A stretch of DNA of 64,000 nucleotides from Ruminococcus sp. (GCF_024692365.1 NZ_JAILMR010000086.1:29638-93637), one strand, 5' to 3'. Positions 28,342 to 37,012 are shown, counted from the first letter of the stretch. A program made the numbers and translations. Notes: generated from the sequence alone by a model not told the origin.

Positions 28342-30474
28342 TTAAAAGAAGTAACCATCAGTTACTGTAGTTCTGTTTTCGCTCTGATTATTCTGTAATA
28401 AGTATTCCTTAGCAATAAAAGGCTTGATTATCTTATAATAATCCTTTGTGATTTCTTCATCCGTAGACAGAATAACTACCTGACTGCTGATGTTAGGGAA
28501 GAATTTCGAAGATATCTCTTCTCTATGATTTGCGTCAATACGCGCATAAGGAGTATCTATAACGAATGGAATATGCTTGCCGGAAATCTGAATTATAGCC
28601 CAGTACAGAGCGAGAATAAAGATCTGTCTTTCACCCTTTGAGAGTGTGTTCAAATCTATTCTTTTGTATAATTCAATCTCATCATCGACATCACATGAAG
28701 TTATCTTATTCTCGATATCGTCAGGACTATCCAGTGCGAAGAATTTGCAAAGCTTTTCTATACTCTTATTACCGATAAGTTTAATAAACTCTTTAAAACC
28801 AATATTTGCAATCAGGGATTTCAACTCATTCATTGTAAATCTTTGAATCTGAAATAGTTCAAATTTGAAATTTTCAGAGATTTCGATTATCGATATAAGA
28901 TTGTCCTTACGATATATCTGTTGAAGGTTTTCTATTATTTTCATGGAAAGCTGTTGACGTATGCTTACCATACTATCATTTATTATTCTTTCCATCATCT
29001 GCGAAATGCGAGAACTGAGGTCAAGTACATGTTTGTCCTGCGTACTTTCACGAATCTTTTCTTTAATTGTTTTAAGGTCAGAATTCAAAGTCTGTATTTT
29101 AAGCTCAAGTTCTTCTTTCTCAGTTATCTTCTGCGAAGACTCAAGTACCAGAATCTCAATTCTGTGTTTTGCATCCACTATTTCATCAGTATATCTTTTA
29201 GCATCTTCTTCAGACAGTGCATTTTTCAATTTTTGTCTTATAGATGTAATTTTCTTGACTAATCTCTCTTTTTTCCTGATCTTTCTTATTAGTTTCCTTG
29301 AATCAAATGACGTAACAGTATCAGCCAAATGTAATATTTGACCCATTTCTGTTTTTGAGAGATCAAATATCATTTCATCATATGCTCCATTAGACACTTC
29401 AAATTTTTTGATTATAGCTTCATAAATCGCATTTGAAATGCCGTTATCATCCGTTGTTTTCTCAGAAACGATGTTGTCGATAAACTCTCTGGAAATCATA
29501 TTGGTTATGTATTCATGTATCGAAGCTTTTTCCTCATACTTTATTTGTTGTTTAAGTTGCGGTATTGACTCCGCCATAATATAAAAAGGCATAAGCTCTT
29601 CAAAATATGACTTTATTTCACGAGCGATATGTTCCCGCTCTTTATCATATTTAAGCTCATTTTCTTCAAGTTTTTTTACTTCCTCCGGTGGTAATCCTCC
29701 GGAACGTACAAACTCAGCTTCACGCTGTTCGATCAAGGTGTGAAGAGAGGATATATCCTGTTCATTGGTTATGATGGTATCAGCACAGTAATTGATCGCA
29801 TCCTCTGTTTCGGAAATACACTCAAGTAAATCCTGATATCTTTCATTAAGTTCTATTTCTTCTTCACTTTCAACTTTTCCATTATAGTTTTTACAAAAAT
29901 GCTGAAGTATTTCAAAATCATCTATACCACACATGGTTAGAAGAGCGTTCTTAACGTATTTGTTATATCCGTCTGAAGAAAAAATTGTCCCTACTTCTTC
30001 ACCATCAAAGAGAAAGAATTCAAAGAGATCAATTGGTATTATGCTAAGGATATAGCTTTCAAAAAGTATTTTTTCTGAATAATCAAGAGGGGTATCCCCT
30101 TCATAGATATTATATTCTTCCTCTATTTTTGAATCTATGATGCTCCAGTTTCTGCTGATGGTATAATGTTTTGTTTCACGTTCCTTTTTTATTTTAATCC
30201 CTATAGAGATTCCCGATGAAAATGGCTGAGTTTGAAAAGCCTTATCATTTATGAACCCTTTTATTTTCTTACTGTAAAAAGTATTGTTGCCTGTGTACCC
30301 GAAAGCAAGCGGACCATAAAGAGCAATCTTGATTGCAGTGAAAATCGATGTTTTTCCCGCACCATTAAGACCGCCTATAAGTACAATAGGCTTATTCTTA
30401 TCTACGGTGAAATCAAATACTGTTTTCCCCTCATAAGAACTGAAATTATCAAGCACCAGTTTGGTTATCTGCAT
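28342..30474 (-). CDS. dndD: DNA sulfur modification ATPase DndD
   Basis: A 710-aa SMC/Rad50-like ATPase. Walker A is IGGLNGAGKTSIFTAIKIA (about 38), the ABC signature is TLSKGERQIFILALYWA (about 611) and Walker B is HIPFVIDTPYARID. The middle 180-560 is mostly coiled coil (for example ELNERYQDLLECISETEDAI). DndD provides ATPase and nicking activity for sulfur insertion and binds DndC and DndE. The start overlaps the end of dndC by 26 bases. The length is close to the family norm. Confidence 0.93.
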   Translation of the reverse strand: MQITKLVLDNFSSYEGKTVFDFTVDKNKPIVLIGGLNGAGKTSIFTAIKIALYGPLAFGYTGNNTFYSKKIKGFINDKAFQTQPFSSGISIGIKIKKERETKHYTISRNWSIIDSKIEEEYNIYEGDTPLDYSEKILFESYILSIIPIDLFEFFLFDGEEVGTIFSSDGYNKYVKNALLTMCGIDDFEILQHFCKNYNGKVESEEEIELNERYQDLLECISETEDAINYCADTIITNEQDISSLHTLIEQREAEFVRSGGLPPEEVKKLEENELKYDKEREHIAREIKSYFEELMPFYIMAESIPQLKQQIKYEEKASIHEYITNMISREFIDNIVSEKTTDDNGISNAIYEAIIKKFEVSNGAYDEMIFDLSKTEMGQILHLADTVTSFDSRKLIRKIRKKERLVKKITSIRQKLKNALSEEDAKRYTDEIVDAKHRIEILVLESSQKITEKEELELKIQTLNSDLKTIKEKIRESTQDKHVLDLSSRISQMMERIINDSMVSIRQQLSMKIIENLQQIYRKDNLISIIEISENFKFELFQIQRFTMNELKSLIANIGFKEFIKLIGNKSIEKLCKFFALDSPDDIENKITSCDVDDEIELYKRIDLNTLSKGERQIFILALYWAIIQISGKHIPFVIDTPYARIDANHREEISSKFFPNISSQVVILSTDEEITKDYYKIIKPFIAKEYLLQNNQSENRTTVTDGYFF

Positions 30475-31846
30475 TGTCTATCTCCCTCAGTAAATCAAAA
30501 TGAAGCCACTGCTGATTCAAAAGCCTTTCAAGATCCTTACGCATTATCTTAGGATTTGAATAGTTTTTGTTCTGGTGGACTGATAAAATAAGATTTCGAA
30601 CTAGTTCGTTCGGTACGTCATACTCTTCGCACATATGCTGAATACTGGTTACTGTATCAGCATTTATTAAAGGTTCTTTATAGCTGTCCCACGGAAGTCT
30701 GTCTCCGGTTATTTCATAATAAAGATCAACAAGCACTCTACGAGAAAGATCTAATTCACGATCCCATATCTCATCAATAGCACGAAGTTCATCAAGTGTG
30801 ATTAGTTCATAATTTAATGCTCGTTGTGTTTCGATAAGTTTAGTGAGTATAAGCTTTCTTGCTTCCCATGTAAAAGGACCGTATCCTTTATTTCCATGTT
30901 TATCTGCATAAACCGTGCCATCACGATGTTTTTTTTCTCTGTACTCATCAACATCTCTTATGCTCATGAGCCAGCTTCTAAACTCCGCCAAAGGAATAAG
31001 CTCTCGGTGTCCAGCTTTTATGAATCCGTTTAAGGATTTATCATCTTTGACAACAGTACAGCACCAACAACCGAACCTTGACTGTCCGCAGCTCTGAGTC
31101 TGACCGGAGTTTGACATTCCTGCAAAAGGACATTCACCGCTGTCGGCATCAGAATAGAGCGCAACAAGTTCACTATTATCAGAACCCCATGGTGTTTTTC
31201 CGCTGTTATGTTCAAGAAGTACAGTCCATACATCTTCCGTAGTTAGTTCTACTATAGGATCGTAAACATATGCGTCCTGTATAGTTTCATGTCGGTTCAG
31301 CATACGGTTCGCAAGCTCACGACCTTCGATACGGCGTTTTCTTGCGATGCTTTCTGCTTTTCTAACACCGAGTAGAACAACTACATCTTTCTTTTCTTCA
31401 GCTATTATTGCTTTTATTTTATCTGCACTTGGCTTTATCTTGAGTCTGTCAGTACACCATCTAAATGTACCATTCATTCTTGGAGTTGGCAATCCTTTAC
31501 CAATGATGTTTGTCCAGAATGTATTATTGTACTCAGGAGTCACCATACAGGACTTTATAGGCAGCCCGTCTCTTGCAGCAGCTTTTCCAAGCATAGAATT
31601 CATTTTATTGAGATAAATCTTTATAAGAGGATTCTCTATGAGAGTGTCCGATGATATTATGTATACATTTTTGGTTCTTTCCTCGGGATTTAGAGAAAGA
31701 AGCATCTCATATACAAGTTCTACTACTGTAGTAGAGTCCTTTCCACCGCTATAACCGATAATCCACGGGCGGTTATCTGATTGGTAAACATACTTTACCT
31801 CTTCACGAAGTTCTTCGTAAGAAACATGTTCAAAATAGCTATTCAT
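30449..31846 (-). CDS. dndC: DNA sulfurtransferase DndC
   Basis: A 465-aa PAPS-reductase-like enzyme of the PP-loop family that activates DNA phosphate with ATP and donates sulfur. The PP-loop is WIIGYSGGKDSTTVVELVYE (about 30-50). The iron-sulfur cluster cysteines lie in ECPFAGMSNSGQTQSCGQ and RFGCWCCTVVKDD (about 235-265), as expected for DndC. It is the first gene of the minus-strand run, 54 bases from a consensus -10. No dndB (regulator) gene lies upstream or elsewhere in the window, which is a common variation. The ribosome site is weak (GACGG). Confidence 0.94.
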   Translation of the reverse strand: MNSYFEHVSYEELREEVKYVYQSDNRPWIIGYSGGKDSTTVVELVYEMLLSLNPEERTKNVYIISSDTLIENPLIKIYLNKMNSMLGKAAARDGLPIKSCMVTPEYNNTFWTNIIGKGLPTPRMNGTFRWCTDRLKIKPSADKIKAIIAEEKKDVVVLLGVRKAESIARKRRIEGRELANRMLNRHETIQDAYVYDPIVELTTEDVWTVLLEHNSGKTPWGSDNSELVALYSDADSGECPFAGMSNSGQTQSCGQSRFGCWCCTVVKDDKSLNGFIKAGHRELIPLAEFRSWLMSIRDVDEYREKKHRDGTVYADKHGNKGYGPFTWEARKLILTKLIETQRALNYELITLDELRAIDEIWDRELDLSRRVLVDLYYEITGDRLPWDSYKEPLINADTVTSIQHMCEEYDVPNELVRNLILSVHQNKNYSNPKIMRKDLERLLNQQWLHFDLLREIDNADNQTGA

Positions 31847-31900
31847 TGCGATCTACCGTCTTTTCAAAAATTACTAAATAATTGGTTATACCTAAGTATT

Positions 31901-31929
31901 ATTATACTGCATTATTATAAATTTGTCAA
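31901..31929 (-). promoter_or_regulatory. Promoter of the dnd operon
   Basis: On the minus strand TTGACA (31929-31924) and TATAAT (31906-31901) are separated by exactly 17 bases, a full sigma-A consensus. Just downstream lies an inverted repeat ATAC-TTAG-GTAT (about 31889-31900) that could be an operator. The whole dndC-to-NADAR run could be driven from here. Confidence 0.75.
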
Positions 31930-32153
31930 CGAAAATACACATAATTTCCGCCAATAATACGACGTTTTCCAATATTTCATTTTTACTCTCCCAAAACCTT
32001 CATATCCTCAAAATTGTCATAATGATTATAATAAAAATCTCCATGATCATCGTAGTAATCTCCCCAAAAATCATTTCAGCTGGGATAAGCACTTTTTTGA
32101 ACGTAGGTCATCAATCATTATTAGTATTCCGAATATGATGTAAACAGTTATAA
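31930..32153. other. AT-rich intergenic gap
   Basis: A gap of about 220 bases between the dnd promoter and the Ada-type zinc protein gene. A plus-strand open frame at 31923-32138 has no ribosome site and is not counted. Nothing else is evident. Confidence 0.3.
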
Positions 32154-32420
32154 CTAATGTTGCCTTTTATCTTTCCACTCTAAATATTCCTTCTTCATAC
32201 AAACCGCACATGGTCTGTAGCCTGCTGATTCTGCCGTCTCTTTGTCAGCAAAGAACACACGATATTTCACATAGTGCCCCTTCGCAATGTAACGTAAAGC
32301 AGATGGGCAATCTAATTTACCAAAAATTTTCAGTTTTTTATGCCCACTGAATTGCCCCGGCGTGTCAGAAAGATACTCTTTCCCACTTTCATCCAAAAGT
32401 TTATATTTCTTTTCAATCAT
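32154..32420 (-). CDS. Ada-type zinc-binding domain protein
   Basis: An 88-aa protein resembling the metal-binding domain of the Ada methyl phosphotriester repair protein. The four-cysteine pattern is only partly present: C in GKLDCPSALRYI and the pair in GYRPCAVCMKKEY, with the usual FFADKETAESAGYRPC segment. In Ada this domain senses methylated phosphate backbone. A stand-alone version next to a system that modifies the backbone with sulfur is intriguing but may be chance. It starts eight bases inside the upstream 168-aa gene, so the two form a small operon. Confidence 0.7.
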   Translation of the reverse strand: MIEKKYKLLDESGKEYLSDTPGQFSGHKKLKIFGKLDCPSALRYIAKGHYVKYRVFFADKETAESAGYRPCAVCMKKEYLEWKDKRQH

Positions 32421-32919
32421 GGCTCACAACACTAATTATCGGTCTATCCTCTGAATTAAATTCTATAACATAATTTTGCGGGTCGTTTATTAGTAAATGT
32501 GCAGTTTCTTCATCAAGTTCAACTGCACTGACATCATTATCTTCTTCCATTGTACCCAGCGGACAGTAGTCCATTTCCAGATGAGCCTCTTGCCCCCAGA
32601 ATGACACCATTCTCAGTACATAAACACTTTCATTGTTTATTGCAGCTTTAACGGCAAAGTTTCCATCGGAGTAGTGTACTATCTTTTCTTTCGATGTATC
32701 CCATACGAACACTATACCGCCCTGTCCCTGAGAAACATAAGCGCAGCACACTAAAAGATCATCATAAAGATCTGCTGAAAGATACTCTATATCATCACGA
32801 CTTCCATTAGAAATATCATGCCATATCGGTCGCAGCATATCCATAGTAATGATCTGCTCGGAGTTTTCCGTCTTTATTGTCAGAAGTGTATTTCCAGTAC
32901 CTATACTGATAGTTTTCAT
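32413..32919 (-). CDS. Hypothetical protein, 168 aa
   Basis: I chose the ATG at 32919 (MKTISIGTGNTLLTIKTENS) since AAAGGA lies about ten bases upstream, rather than an upstream in-frame ATG at 32955 with no ribosome site. The sequence alternates strands with acidic loops and is Asp/Glu-rich; it may be a beta-rich immunity-like or propeller-type fragment, but I do not recognise it. It overlaps the Ada-type gene by eight bases. No membrane segment is seen. Confidence 0.6.
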   Translation of the reverse strand: MKTISIGTGNTLLTIKTENSEQIITMDMLRPIWHDISNGSRDDIEYLSADLYDDLLVCCAYVSQGQGGIVFVWDTSKEKIVHYSDGNFAVKAAINNESVYVLRMVSFWGQEAHLEMDYCPLGTMEEDNDVSAVELDEETAHLLINDPQNYVIEFNSEDRPIISVVSHD

Positions 32920-32997
32920 AATCCCACATTCCTTTCCTCTCATACGATTAGCCATACCTTCTCACTCAGTTATACAGCAATTGTCGATTCGTAACCG

Positions 32998-33171
32998 CTA
33001 AAAAATCAAACACAATATAATTATAAGCAATACAATGCCTAACACTTTTTGCCAAACGGGAATATTATCTTCCTGCGGAGGGTCTCTGCGTTTGAATGCA
33101 TAATCATCGCTGTCATCATTAAACATTTCAAACTCCAGGAGATCATCTAATCCATTGTTATTAAAATCCAT
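32998..33171 (-). CDS. Small acidic protein with C-terminal membrane anchor, 57 aa
   Basis: Too short for the usual length cutoff. The frame MDFNNNGLDDLLEFEMFNDD continues to a C-terminal VLGIVLLIIILCLIF, which is a strong membrane helix. A CTGGAGGTG ribosome site lies a few bases before the ATG, and a TATAAT-like -10 is at 33212-33207 with a poor -35. The architecture (acidic cytosolic head, tail anchor) is a recurring type of small Firmicute protein. Function unknown. It is upstream of the 168-aa gene but separated by about 80 bases. Confidence 0.6.
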   Translation of the reverse strand: MDFNNNGLDDLLEFEMFNDDSDDYAFKRRDPPQEDNIPVWQKVLGIVLLIIILCLIF

Positions 33172-33378
33172 ATCAGCACCTCCAGGTTTCTTTTTGTATT
33201 TAGAATATTATATCATACAATTTATATTTTGTGGTAACTTTTTTTGGACTAAAGCCATTTACGGCATTTAAAACTAAACAAAAATTGTCGTGTAGAATTA
33301 TACATACAAAACAATTCGCAGCAAATGATCTGTATTTAATAACATAGACATTATAAATAAAATCCATCCAATAAAAAT

Positions 33379-33419
33379 AGGCAAATCGCAGAAATTAAAA
33401 ATAATTTCTCGATTTGCCT
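33379..33419. terminator. Strong bidirectional stem-loop
   Basis: AGGCAAATCG (33379-33388) pairs with CGATTTGCCT (33410-33419), and an inner GAAATT/AATTTC pair extends the stem. T-rich tracts follow on both strands. It may insulate the small-gene operon from transcription entering from the right, or end an unseen small RNA. Confidence 0.6.
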
Positions 33420-33680
33420 TAACATTTTTACTTCAATCCTATGTATATATGAAAACAAAAATTATTTGCCAGAAATAATTTTTCCTCAGCACATATATTT
33501 ATCTATATCCAACGCAGACGAAATGTTTGTCAATACGGAAACAATAAACTCTGTCAGCAGGATTATTATTCTCATCCGTCAGAAGCAAATTGCTTATAGA
33601 CCTTACATATTTTTCGATGCATTCTCACCCATACAAAATTTACAGAGTGCCGTACACTCTTGCCACACCAAATTTATTAT

Positions 33681-34448
33681 TCCTACAAACTTTTTGAAAA
33701 AACAAAATTTGCATTTAACAAAATGGCCTCTAAGTGTGCTTACTTATGGAAGGAGTTTTTTATAAACAACAAAATAAAAATTATATTTGTGATATGCCTG
33801 ATGTTAAATATGATTCCATGCTGATTAATTTTGTAATGCCGCACCTATTGTCTGTGCAATCCGCTGTTAAAAGATCCCCACGCCGTACCATGTCAGGTGA
33901 TTCTCACAAAAAATATTACAAACACCAAAATTGACCTCAAAAAAACGCCTCCCCGCCCCCTAACTTATGAAAGGGAAAATCATAATACTCCAAATACGTC
34001 CTCGTGTGTTTCAGATATTCTTTTCTAAAATCGCTGACCCCAGCGTATGCAATCACAAAAAGATGCAGCATTTCTCGGCTCTACCAATTCCGGACAATTA
34101 TGTAATCCTACAAACATTTCAAAACCGGTTAAGATTTTGCCAGAAAACGCCCCCTTACCTTATGAAGATATGATTTATCTTCTTTTGAAATAATAATTTT
34201 GGGCTAATGTGAGATACCTATTGTCGCTGTCGGGATATTTATTTTTACAAACATTTCAGCCAGAGTTGGATTTTTACTGTTGCCAGCCCTTACCTAGTGC
34301 GAGACCATGTTCATCGTTAGAATGCCGAAAGACATAATGATAATAGCCACCTAGATATCAGTTCTCACAAACTTTATTACAAATCGCTCGACAGACCAGA
34401 CAAAAGTGCTCTGCCGTTTCTTACCTATTGAAAGGAGTTTTTCATTAT
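33681..34448 (+). repeat. Five degenerate copies of a non-coding module
   Basis: Copies begin near 33681, 33902, 34105, 34242 and 34362. Each begins with a TCNCAAAC-like stretch (for example TCCTACAAACTTTTTGAAAA, TCCTACAAACATTTC, TCTCACAAACTTTATTAC) and about 40-60 bases later has a CTTACCTATTGAAAGGAG-like end (CTTACTTATGGAAGGAGTTT at about 33739, CTTACCTATTGAAAGGAGTTT at about 34420). A further piece, ATCGCTGACC followed by ATGCAGCA, is repeated at about 34030 and 34483. No frame has convincing codon structure. Each module ends with a ribosome-site-like AAAGGAG but no gene follows. They could be decayed duplicates of a leader region. Confidence 0.5.
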
Positions 34449-34599
34449 ACAGTAATCTCAATCAACATAATAAGCTTATCGTAATCGCTGACCGCGCAGT
34501 TTGCTGTCCCGCCAACAGCAGATAGAAATGCAGCAGTGATAGCAACGACAATTCAGACTGAAAGGAGGCATTCAGGCGCAGGTACATAGTTTTAGATGA

Positions 34600-34704
34600 G
34601 ATTACATCGAAGTAATCCACCGCACTTCGATATCAAGACTGTCGGATCCAGTATGCTAGATACTGACCCTAATGCCGAGTCGTATCACAGCATCTATCCG
34701 ACAG
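34600..34704 (+). promoter_or_regulatory. Structured leader with alternative hairpins before the HTH gene
   Basis: GATTAC (34600-34605)/GTAATC (34612-34617) and ATCGAAGT (34606-34613)/ACTTCGAT (34624-34631) share bases and cannot both form. Downstream, CTGTCGGAT (34639-34647) pairs with ATCCGACAG (34696-34704), enclosing CAGTAT-gctag-ATACTG (34649-34665). Competing stems in a leader suggest attenuation or protein-dependent control of the E1 HTH gene. Confidence 0.4.
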
Positions 34705-34760
34705 AACCACACCATACACCACTATATATTTTCTAACCGAAAAACGAAAGGACGTTGCAA

Positions 34761-35054
34761 ATGACATTTACACAGAAGAAAGAGATCATAACACAGATTA
34801 CCGAGCTGCTGGATCAGCTCATCGAAGTCGAGCCTGTGGCACCTGCCCCAGTTTCCGAAGCGAGCGCGGACAAGCCGCTGGAGATGCTGACAGTCAAGGA
34901 GTGTGCCGCGCTTGTTGACGGTCTGTCGGAGAACACTATTCGTCAGTTATGCGCACAGGATAAGATCGCCCATGTGAGGGCTGGCGTAGGTCGTCACGGA
35001 AAGATTCTTGTAAGCAAAGTGTCGCTGTTAAAATATCTCGGTATCGTAGGTTGA
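34761..35054 (+). CDS. E1 excisionase-like HTH protein
   Basis: A 97-aa protein with an N-terminal coiled segment (MTFTQKKEIITQITELLDQL) and a C-terminal MerR/excisionase-type winged helix: MLTVKECAALVDGLSENTIR, then a wing over RAGVGRHGKILVSKVSLLKYL. I chose ATG 34761, nine bases after AAAGGA, rather than the TTG at 34755. Its paralogues are at 48063 and 60399. In such elements these proteins usually act as excisionase, directionality factor or as a regulator of mobilization. A strong hairpin follows it. Confidence 0.8.
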   Translation: MTFTQKKEIITQITELLDQLIEVEPVAPAPVSEASADKPLEMLTVKECAALVDGLSENTIRQLCAQDKIAHVRAGVGRHGKILVSKVSLLKYLGIVG

Positions 35055-35130
35055 ACAAAAAAAGATTTGATGGAGATAATCGCAAAATGTATATTATTTC
35101 CATTTAAAAAAACAATATTACGCAAGTACA

Positions 35131-35235
35131 GAAAGACCCGGTTACTTACCGGTCTTTCATGCAATTATGAGCTAAGGTCATAATTGCGCTGTTTAGTGAC
35201 TTCCACCCTAAACGAAGGCTCGATAATATCGAGCC
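35131..35235 (+). other. Three hairpins before mobC, candidate oriT or terminator
   Basis: GAAAGACCCG/GGTCTTTC (35131-35158), GCAATTATGA/TCATAATTGC (35161-35187) and GGCTCGAT/ATCGAGCC (35217-35235) occur in a row between the HTH gene and mobC. The first may end transcription of the HTH gene. A stack of inverted repeats directly before mobC/mobA is the usual place for a transfer origin in MOBP elements. No nic site is identified. Confidence 0.4.
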
Positions 35236-35254
35236 CAAGAAATAGAATGATAAA

Positions 35255-35614
35255 ATGAAAGGGTTGATAATTATATCAAGAAAAAATGACCAACTCCGAC
35301 GCAAGGAGATCGTGTACACAGCGGAGGAATGGAAACAGATCGAGAAGAATGCAGCGAAGTGTCACTTGAAGACCGCAACGTTCATAAGGGCTATGTCGCT
35401 CGATGTCGCAGTTACAGTCGTTGACCTGAAAGAGCTTGCTCCCATGCTGAACGGTATGAGGATTATTTCCAACAATGTGAATCAAGTCGCTAAAAAGGCA
35501 AATGAAACGAACAGCATTTATGCCGATGATGTCGAAAAGCTGCGCGAGGAGGTGGGGCAGCTTTGCCGTACTGTAAGTCAGTGGCTATCCACGGTCACGT
35601 TGACAAAACCCTGA
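35255..35614 (+). CDS. mobC: MobC-like relaxosome accessory protein
   Basis: A 119-aa protein with the MobC-type layout: basic N-terminus, KEIVYTAEEWKQIEKNAAKC as a ribbon-helix-helix-like region, then LKELAPMLNGMRIISNNVNQ and a helical end. MobC proteins bind oriT and help the relaxase nick. It overlaps the start of the relaxase gene by about 52 bases, as is usual for mobC-mobA pairs. The ATG at 35255 has a poor ribosome site; a TTG at 35264 after AAAGGG is possible. Confidence 0.72.
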   Translation: MKGLIIISRKNDQLRRKEIVYTAEEWKQIEKNAAKCHLKTATFIRAMSLDVAVTVVDLKELAPMLNGMRIISNNVNQVAKKANETNSIYADDVEKLREEVGQLCRTVSQWLSTVTLTKP

Positions 35615-37010
35615 AGTACATACTCGACCCGGACAAGACTGAGGAGCTGCTTTATACGTCCTCCATAAACTGCATGACTGAAGCCGACCTAGCATTTACA
35701 CAGATGAAAGCTGTTTATGAGCAGTACAGCCGACGCAGCTATGATGCACCTCAGTCAAAAAACGGGAAGTCTGCTGTCAAAGCTATCCACTACATAATCA
35801 GTTTTGCGGATTCGGAGAACGTCACGCCTGAGCTTGCGCATAAGATAGCCAAAGCTTTAGTGCGAAAGAATTTTGGTGAGGATGCGCAGGCGGTCATCGC
35901 CACGCACACCAACACCGAGCATGTGCATTGTCATATCCTTGTGAACTCCTATTCGATATCCGGTCAGCGGTTTTATGATAACAAGAAGTCGATAAGGATA
36001 GTTCGTGAGAACACGAATGGAGTATGCCGTGCGTTTGGTGTTACGCCTGCATTGAACTTTGAGAACAAGGGGCGGTCTATCTCTCACTATGAATGGGAGT
36101 GCAAAAAAAAGGCATATCGTGGAAAGAGCATATCCGCAATGCGATTGATAACCTGATACCTTCCGTCAGTTCGCTTGACGATCTACTCGCAGAGCTTGAA
36201 CGGCATGGCTATTCTATAAAGAGGGACAAGTATCTTTACATCAAAGCACCCGGACAGCAGAGGGCGGTGAGCTTGTGGAAGCTGGGCGAGGACTACACCG
36301 AGGAATCGCTGAATGCAAGAATACTCTGGCGCATGGTGGGCGGCGGTAATGGCTTCGAACATTTCAATAATACAGGGATAGAGCGTGCATATATTTCAGT
36401 CATTGGCGAGGTCAGAATTCTTGCTTCTGAAAAGAGAAAAGTTCAGCGCAGAGTAAATCCAAATGTTCCGTATGCGATTGATAATGATCTGGATATATAC
36501 AAGTTATCAGCGCAGCTTACGGTTATAAATCGGGATAAGATCATGTCTATTGAAGATTTAAAATACCGAATCGATAAGCAGGGAGCGGAGTATATTGCTT
36601 TGCAGGAACAGTTATCCAAGAAGCTGTTGGAGCAGGAACAGCTTCAGGAGCTGATACGTCAGAGTGAATTCTATTTTGCTAACGCAAATAGGTATGATCT
36701 GTCGACTGAGGATAAAAACCGTCTCGAAATATATAAATCTTCAATGACTGCTAATGATATTAATTCGCCAGATGATATAAATACTTGGCGCGAGCGTAAT
36801 AGCAAACTGCTATCTGATATTACGGCACTCAAAAATACTCTCGCTGAGAAAAAGAATAGGATCGCGATGTACACTAATATTCGTGATACTTATTATGAAA
36901 TATCTCAGGGCGATTATATTTCAAAACTCGTCGAGAAAGAAAAATTGCGCAGGGAGCAAGAACGTCAAAAGAAATCACAGGAAGTTAAAAAGAAGAAAGG
37001 AAGTCGATAA
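35563..37010 (+). CDS. mobA: MOBP-type relaxase in two frames joined at an A-run
   Basis: The N-terminal part (frame from a TTG at 35563) reads MPYCKSVAIHGHVDKTLKYI and carries the relaxase histidine triad HTNTEHVHCHILVNS (about residue 115). It runs to a stop at 36156. The rest of the protein, KKGISWKEHIRNAIDNLIPS onward to 37010, is in the -1 frame. The two frames meet in TGC AAA AAA AAG, where A_AAA_AAG (36105-36111) is in phase for -1 slippage as in dnaX; -1 slip gives KKG-ISWKEH, which matches how such relaxases continue. A full product would be about 480 aa. It is either a programmed frameshift or RNA polymerase slippage product, or a recent inactivating indel. It nicks oriT to start mobilization. 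Confidence 0.75.
36105..36111 (+). promoter_or_regulatory. In-phase A_AAA_AAG slippery heptamer within the relaxase gene
   Basis: An eight-adenine run (36103-36110) followed by G, with zero-frame codons AAA AAA AAG. This is the canonical bacterial -1 frameshift heptamer. A GGGAG stretch lies a few bases upstream (36095-36099), closer than the usual stimulator of dnaX. It restores the reading frame of the relaxase C-terminal part. Confidence 0.55.
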
Positions 37011-37012
37011 TT

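Larger units (their letters stand above)
33172..34760. other. Long non-coding stretch
   Basis: About 1.6 kb without a gene I can support. It holds the hairpin at 33379, the degenerate module array and the structured leader described separately. Short plus-strand frames (33466-33765, 33734-33934, 33967-34173) have no ribosome sites matched to their starts and their sequence follows the repeats rather than codons. Possibly it contains the left boundary of E1 or a decayed region. Confidence 0.5.

Noticed and set aside
8763..31846. Classification as DISARM or BREX because of SNF2 and other helicases
   Set aside because: No DNA methyltransferase, PglZ, BrxC or phospholipase D gene is seen, whereas DndC, D and E are clear.
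31923..32138. Plus-strand frame of 71 codons upstream of dnd
   Set aside because: No ribosome site; AT-rich intergenic DNA.
33466..34173. Three short plus-strand frames in the long non-coding stretch
   Set aside because: They follow the degenerate repeats, and have no ribosome sites at their starts.
33681..34448. Possible CRISPR array
   Set aside because: Repeats are degenerate and unevenly spaced (about 120-220 bases), with no cas genes in the window.
36093..37010. Second relaxase frame as a separate gene starting at ATG 36093
   Set aside because: Its first residues overlap the relaxase frame and its content is the expected continuation of the relaxase; no independent ribosome site is seen.
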